Source of the DNA: JAVBNH01 sp031551635
GTDB taxonomy: Bacteria > Bacillota > Clostridia > Oscillospirales > Acutalibacteraceae
Assembly: GCA_031551635.1 (NCBI GenBank)
Contig: JAVBNH010000027.1
Coordinates: 35,620 to 99,619, forward strand
Direction: 5' to 3'
Length of the DNA stretch: 64,000 bases
Below are positions 60,413 through 64,000 of the stretch, in pieces. Each line of letters starts with the position of its first letter. Positions within the stretch are counted from its first letter, which is position 1. The notes beneath the pieces are model-generated. The model worked only from the letters and a program-made list of their open reading frames with translations, was not told the origin of the DNA and made no database searches. The position numbers and the translations under genes were made by a program.

Positions 60413-60747
60413 AACCTGACCCGAAGATAAACTATCCCGAATATTTATTCCACACAGCGCTCGCCGCCGGTATCCCCTGGCGGGATGTCGGCGGCATGAC
60501 GGTTGATGAAATCTCCATGTCCGCACAGGTGCGGCAGGAACAGAACAAGGAGCTCGCGCAGATGATGGCATGGATTGTATATAACGGAGCAGCCCTGACC
60601 GGCGTTGCGGTCAATGATCCGAAAAAATTCCCAAAGATTGAGGATGCTTTCCCAAGCCTGTTTGAAAAAAAGGAGCAGCAGGATTGGTGGATTATGAAGG
60701 AGCGGATGGAAAATTTCGCGAAGGCAAAGAAGGTAGGTCAAGTTTGA
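60092..60747 (+). CDS. Tail assembly chaperone, frameshifted long form (G-T-like)
   Basis: After a -1 shift at 60391 the frame continues without a stop to 60747, adding 118 residues (…PKINYPEYLFHTALAAGIPW, then VDEISMSAQVRQEQNKELAQ). The product is about 218 residues, joined as 60092-60391 plus 60391-60747. The extension has no start codon with a ribosome binding site near its beginning, and its first ATG (60496) lies well inside the domain, so it makes sense only as a fusion. This corresponds to gpG-T in lambda, which links the chaperone to the tube subunit. The last ten bases overlap the convergent DUF2500 gene. Confidence 0.8.
60385..60422 (+). promoter_or_regulatory. Programmed -1 ribosomal frameshift site
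   Basis: Slippery heptamer T TTT TTC at 60385-60391 in the zero frame, a 5-base spacer, then an 8-bp perfect stem GGGTCAGG (60397-60404) / CCTGACCC (60415-60422) with a 10-base loop that contains the zero-frame stop codon. Confidence 0.88.
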
Positions 60748-61172
60748 CGATGGAAGTTAACAAAAAGAAGATAATTACCATTTTCTTTGAATGTCAAAAT
60801 TCCATTATCATTTTCAGCAAGTGTGTTAAATTGATTTATATTGACTGGAAAATTTTTTCTCTCTCCTTGCGGAAATTCAAATGATACAAAATATATTGTT
60901 TTAGTATAAAACCTGTCGCCTACAACCTGTGATGCTTTGGAAACTACTTTTGCATGTTCATTATGAGTTTGTGCAGATTTTGTAATAATATCTATAGAAC
61001 GTTGTTTTTTTAAAATATGAAACAATAATCCTATAAAAAGAGCAATAGGTATAATAAAAATACTGATTCCCAAAAAAATTCTGCTATTTAAAAGTAGCGG
61101 TAAACTAAAACCACCTAGAACAATAATTAAAAGCAATGCAAATATAATACGGGCAAAATCAGTTCTATTCAT
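60738..61172 (-). CDS. DUF2500-like membrane protein inside the tail module
   Basis: A 144-residue protein with two N-terminal membrane segments (IIFALLLIIVLGGFSLPLLL and FLGISIFIIPIALFIGLLFHI) and a beta-rich C-terminal domain. VVSKASQVVGDRFYTKTIYFVSFEFPQGERKNFPV and LAENDNGILTFKENGNYLLFVNF fit the DUF2500 pattern (YhhM-like). ATAGGAG lies before the ATG. It is transcribed against the tail genes and sits where the chaperone and tape measure genes are normally adjacent, so it looks like an inserted accessory (moron-type) gene. The second minus-strand gene at the window end shares the NDxGILT[FY]KE block. The function of DUF2500 is unknown. Confidence 0.72.
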   Translation of the reverse strand: MNRTDFARIIFALLLIIVLGGFSLPLLLNSRIFLGISIFIIPIALFIGLLFHILKKQRSIDIITKSAQTHNEHAKVVSKASQVVGDRFYTKTIYFVSFEFPQGERKNFPVNINQFNTLAENDNGILTFKENGNYLLFVNFHRQT

Positions 61173-61219
61173 TTATTCAACTCCTATAAAATATTTTTTA
61201 TGAAAGGGGAAATTTAGTT

Positions 61220-63610
61220 ATGGAATCACTTGTATTTGATCTAAAAAAATCAATAGCTGAATTGTCTCAATTTGATCAAGTAGCTGTTAATTCTGCAAAT
61301 AATTTCAATACTAATTTTGCCATACAATTGGCTGAATTATCAAATTCATTTTTAGAAACATCCACAATAGCATCATCTTCGTTTTCAACAGCTTTCTCGC
61401 AAATAGATATTTCTGCCGTGACTAGTGCTGAAAATATAGGAACAGCATTTGCAAATGCGGCGGCTTCAATAGACGGTATTTTTGCCGTAGCATCGGAAAC
61501 AATGAATACAGGTTTTGGAGAAACCGCTGCTCTCTTAACTGAATTGTTCGTCAGCACATTTGCCGGAATTGATGAAACATCAATTAATACTGCTCTTATA
61601 ATGAGCGAAACAATCGGAAATACTGTTGCCGGAATCAACCAAAGTTTGCAAGAAATGCAAATTAATGGAGAAACAACATTTGTTGCTTTGCAGGAAATGT
61701 CCACAATAACAGCTGAAATATCCACATTAGCTTTTTCAGATGCCGCTTTAATCATAAATGAAGCTTTTAATGCAACAACACTTGCAATTATTGAAAACTT
61801 ACTTTTAGTCAATACCACAACCGCAGAATCGACTTTACTTATGGCGGAGTCATTTGGACTCTCTGCAATTGAAATTTCTACAATATGGACTGAGTTGCTG
61901 CTTCTTAGCGCAGAGCAATTTTTGCTGTTTTCGGACAGCGTTACAAACTCATTTTTATTGACAAAAGAGAACATTTCTATAGCGACCGGAGAAATCGCGA
62001 CCTTATGGGCTGAGCTACTGCTTCTTAGCACACAACAATTTTTGCTGTTTTCGGACAGCGTTACAAATTCATTTTTATTAACAAAAGAGAACATTTCTAT
62101 AGCGACCGGAGAAATCGCGACCTTATGGACAGAGCTACTGCTTCTTAGCACAGAACAATTTTTGCTGTTTTCGGACAGCATTACAAATTCATTTTTACTG
62201 GCTAAAGAGAATATTTTTATTTCTACGAGTGAAATCGCAACTTTATGGTTTCAGTTTCTGCTTCTAAGTACGGAACAATTTTTGTTGTTCTCCGATAATG
62301 CAACAAATTCATTTTTACTTTTGAAAGATAACATATTTATAGCAATAGGTGAAATTGCATCAGCTTTAATTGAATTGCAAAACTTGGGTTCAATGGAATT
62401 TATTTTGTTATCTGAGAATGCGTCAAATTCATTCTTATTAGCAAAAGAATATATACTCATAAACTCAGCGGAATTAAGAACAGATTTTGCAGAAACCGGA
62501 TTAAGTATTGAATTGAGCTTGAAAACCGCTTTTGAAAATATAGTAAAGTATTTTATTGATTCAATGGCGAATATGGCTAAAACAAGCGAAACACAATTCG
62601 GGAATATAAAGACAATTGGGGAAGATACCGCTAATAATGTAAGTGAAAGTTTTTCATCAGCATTTATTAAAATAGTTGCCAATCTGGAAATAGCAAAAGG
62701 TTTTTTAGAAGAAATATCTGGAGAAATAGAATCATCTTTTTTAAATACAGCAAAAAATGCAGGTGATTATTTTTCAGATGCTTATATTAAAATGGTCGGT
62801 CATTTAGAAATTGCAAAAGGTTTCATAAGTGTCATATTAGATGAAATTGAAACAAAATTTTCAAAGATCGCAGAAAACTCAGAAAAAGCATTTGCTGGTA
62901 TGTCAATAAATATACAAAATAATATAACACAAATTGGAGAAATTCATTGTAAATCTAGTGAAGAAATGGAAAAGAGTACTTCAGGGGTAATTGAAACAGG
63001 AGAAAGATGGCTTGGTAATTTAGCAAACCTTGCCGGTGCTCTAAACGATGGTATCCAGGTTATAATGATGCTTATCGGTAAACAAGCAGCCCAATCGGCT
63101 GGAAATGTATTGTGTGGTACAACTGCTGCAACTGCTGCAATTCAAACAGTCGCTTTTGGAGCGGGAGCGTTGATGCTGGGCGGAAGCTTTTTAACAAGTG
63201 CAATGGCTGGAGCTCTTCTAGCAAAAGTTGCATTTAATTTCCTTAAAATGATTGGAGTAAATACTCGTGGTGTAGACGCATCTGACTTTGATTTTAAATT
63301 TAGCGTTCCAGGTCTCGCAGATGGAGGCATTGTTTCTAGCGGCCAAATGTTTCTTGCACGTGAGGCAGGCCCTGAGCTAGTCGGCACAATTGGAAGCCAC
63401 AGTGCGGTTGTTAACAACAACCAAATTGTGGAATCTGTTTCTGCAGGCGTTTACCGCGCCGTACATGAGGCTATGTCCGGTCGGAATTCGGGCGGAGACA
63501 CCCCTGCTGAGATGAATTTATACCTTGACGGCAAGCAGATTACATATACGGTTGAGAAGGTACAAAAAGAACGGGGATTGACACTTCTGAACGGTGGATT
63601 GGCGTATTAA
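61220..63610 (+). CDS. Phage-like tail tape measure protein with 40-residue repeats
   Basis: A 796-residue protein that would set tail length. The long middle is helical and repetitive; from about residue 225 three nearly identical 40-residue units (FLLFSDSVTNSFLLTKENIS...) are followed by two diverged ones. A hydrophobic stretch near residue 620-680 (AAIQTVAFGAGALMLGGSFLTSAMAGALLAKVAF) and the C-terminal block ADGGIVSSGQMFLAREAGPELVG with VYRAVHEAM are standard for tape measure proteins. AAAGGGGAA lies before the ATG. The N-terminal half is unusually rich in Thr, Ser, Ala and Glu without Pro. It is short for a siphophage but fits a short tail. Confidence 0.85.
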   Translation: MESLVFDLKKSIAELSQFDQVAVNSANNFNTNFAIQLAELSNSFLETSTIASSSFSTAFSQIDISAVTSAENIGTAFANAAASIDGIFAVASETMNTGFGETAALLTELFVSTFAGIDETSINTALIMSETIGNTVAGINQSLQEMQINGETTFVALQEMSTITAEISTLAFSDAALIINEAFNATTLAIIENLLLVNTTTAESTLLMAESFGLSAIEISTIWTELLLLSAEQFLLFSDSVTNSFLLTKENISIATGEIATLWAELLLLSTQQFLLFSDSVTNSFLLTKENISIATGEIATLWTELLLLSTEQFLLFSDSITNSFLLAKENIFISTSEIATLWFQFLLLSTEQFLLFSDNATNSFLLLKDNIFIAIGEIASALIELQNLGSMEFILLSENASNSFLLAKEYILINSAELRTDFAETGLSIELSLKTAFENIVKYFIDSMANMAKTSETQFGNIKTIGEDTANNVSESFSSAFIKIVANLEIAKGFLEEISGEIESSFLNTAKNAGDYFSDAYIKMVGHLEIAKGFISVILDEIETKFSKIAENSEKAFAGMSINIQNNITQIGEIHCKSSEEMEKSTSGVIETGERWLGNLANLAGALNDGIQVIMMLIGKQAAQSAGNVLCGTTAATAAIQTVAFGAGALMLGGSFLTSAMAGALLAKVAFNFLKMIGVNTRGVDASDFDFKFSVPGLADGGIVSSGQMFLAREAGPELVGTIGSHSAVVNNNQIVESVSAGVYRAVHEAMSGRNSGGDTPAEMNLYLDGKQITYTVEKVQKERGLTLLNGGLAY
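61892..62491 (+). repeat. 120-bp in-frame tandem repeats in the tape measure gene
   Basis: Units start at 61892, 62012, 62132, 62252 and 62372. The first three are nearly identical at the DNA level, with silent differences few, and the last two are diverged. The period keeps the reading frame. Confidence 0.9.
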
Positions 63611-63717
63611 TTTTAGTCGTTTAGTCCAGAAGGAATCTTTTTTAAACTGATAAACCATCTGTGTCCAGATAGTACGTAATGATGAGGGGTTCCCCGTTTC
63701 TTCTCATTACCCTTTAC

Positions 63718-64000
63718 CTAATTAGGGCGTTGTTCTTTGTTGTTAATAATAACTAAAACCAAAATAAAAAGAAGCGACATAAAAATTAAAGCGATGCTTA
63801 ATATAATTATCCATGTCATTTTAGATAGTCCAAGTTTTTCCATTTTCAATCCGCCATATTCAGGATCTTTCTCGAAACTAATAAACTGTCTGCCTTCCCA
63901 GCGCTGGTCTTCACTCCAGTATTTTTGTTCGATGTTTTTTCGTTCTTTGTAAGTGAGTATTCCGGTATCACCATCATTAATATAATTGCAACTCTGTTCT
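63718..64000 (-). CDS. DUF2500-like membrane protein (C-terminal part)
   Basis: A minus-strand frame open at the window edge, stop TAG at 63718-63720, with 93 residues visible. It contains NDGDTGILTYKERKNIEQKY, then WEGRQFISFEKDPEYGG and a C-terminal membrane helix (WIIILSIALIFMSLLFILVLVII) with a short polar tail. The NDGDTGILTYKE block resembles LAENDNGILTFKENG in the protein at 60738. The tail helix is absent from that protein, so they are relatives rather than copies. It lies 107 bases after the tape measure stop, in the opposite direction. The N-terminus is outside the window. Confidence 0.6.
   Translation of the reverse strand, partial: EQSCNYINDGDTGILTYKERKNIEQKYWSEDQRWEGRQFISFEKDPEYGGLKMEKLGLSKMTWIIILSIALIFMSLLFILVLVIINNKEQRPN

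Noticed and set aside
61276..62181. 301-codon minus-strand frame within the tape measure gene
   Set aside because: Its length comes from the repetitive, stop-poor complement of the tape measure gene; the repeats appear in it too. The plus strand has the ribosome binding site and the family C-terminus.
1..64000. tRNA or rRNA genes
   Set aside because: No T-loop/acceptor combinations or rRNA segments were recognised on either strand by eye.

Overview
The window looks like a chromosomal segment of an anaerobic, endospore-forming, low-to-moderate GC Clostridia-type Firmicute. The grounds are a forespore sigma factor of the SigG type, a hybrid cluster protein, strong GG(A)GG ribosome binding sites, TTGACA/TATAAT promoters, and frequent TTG/GTG starts. 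Many glycan-degradation genes suggest a life on host or plant glycoconjugates. I cannot name the species. All family names come from recognising motifs by eye; no search was run.

Layout. 1-6.7 kb: housekeeping genes (end of a serine hydrolase, sigG, rpsO, pnp, GTP-type PEP carboxykinase). 6.8-14.4 kb: a standalone AAA+ ATPase, hcp with a divergent Crp/Fnr regulator, a sugar isomerase-like protein, a class A penicillin-binding protein, ruvX. 14.4-16.1 kb: tandem repeats, a probable 6S RNA on the minus strand, a DUF1292 protein, an aldose epimerase-like protein. 16.2-27.5 kb: an amidohydrolase, two divergent URO-D-like proteins, an RNA methylase-like protein, a sugar oxidoreductase/isomerase pair behind a second ATPase, a membrane-anchored ceramidase-like protein, rlmD. 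27.6-38.6 kb: a serine hydrolase gene broken by a 73-bp repeat, a third ATPase, then a likely L-fucose release and oxidation operon (two dehydrogenases, a lactonase-like amidohydrolase with an apparent AUU start, a GH29 fucosidase, a six-hairpin glycosidase), a tiny ribbon-helix-helix protein and a sugar:cation symporter.

38.9-57.1 kb: an OmpR-type regulator with a degenerate receiver domain, divergent from a 12-gene plus-strand locus: GH84, sugar symporter, an unassigned secreted protein, four consecutive ceramidase-like paralogues (two without and two with an N-terminal hydrophobic segment), PIG-L type deacetylase, glycerol-1-phosphate dehydrogenase-like protein, GH4, GH28-like protein and a lipoprotein. 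This is the most unusual system in the window: the gene content fits uptake and disassembly of an amide-containing glycolipid or glycoconjugate, but the substrate is unknown.

57.7-64 kb: an agr-like GHKL sensor kinase, divergent from a 16-codon mini-gene with a perfect ribosome binding site, followed by a compact phage-tail module: tail tube, tail assembly chaperone with a textbook -1 frameshift site, and a tape measure protein with 40-residue tandem repeats. Two minus-strand DUF2500-like genes flank the tape measure gene.

Running through the window is a 73-bp dispersed repeat (eight copies or remnants) whose insertion into one gene can be undone on paper to restore the reading frame exactly.
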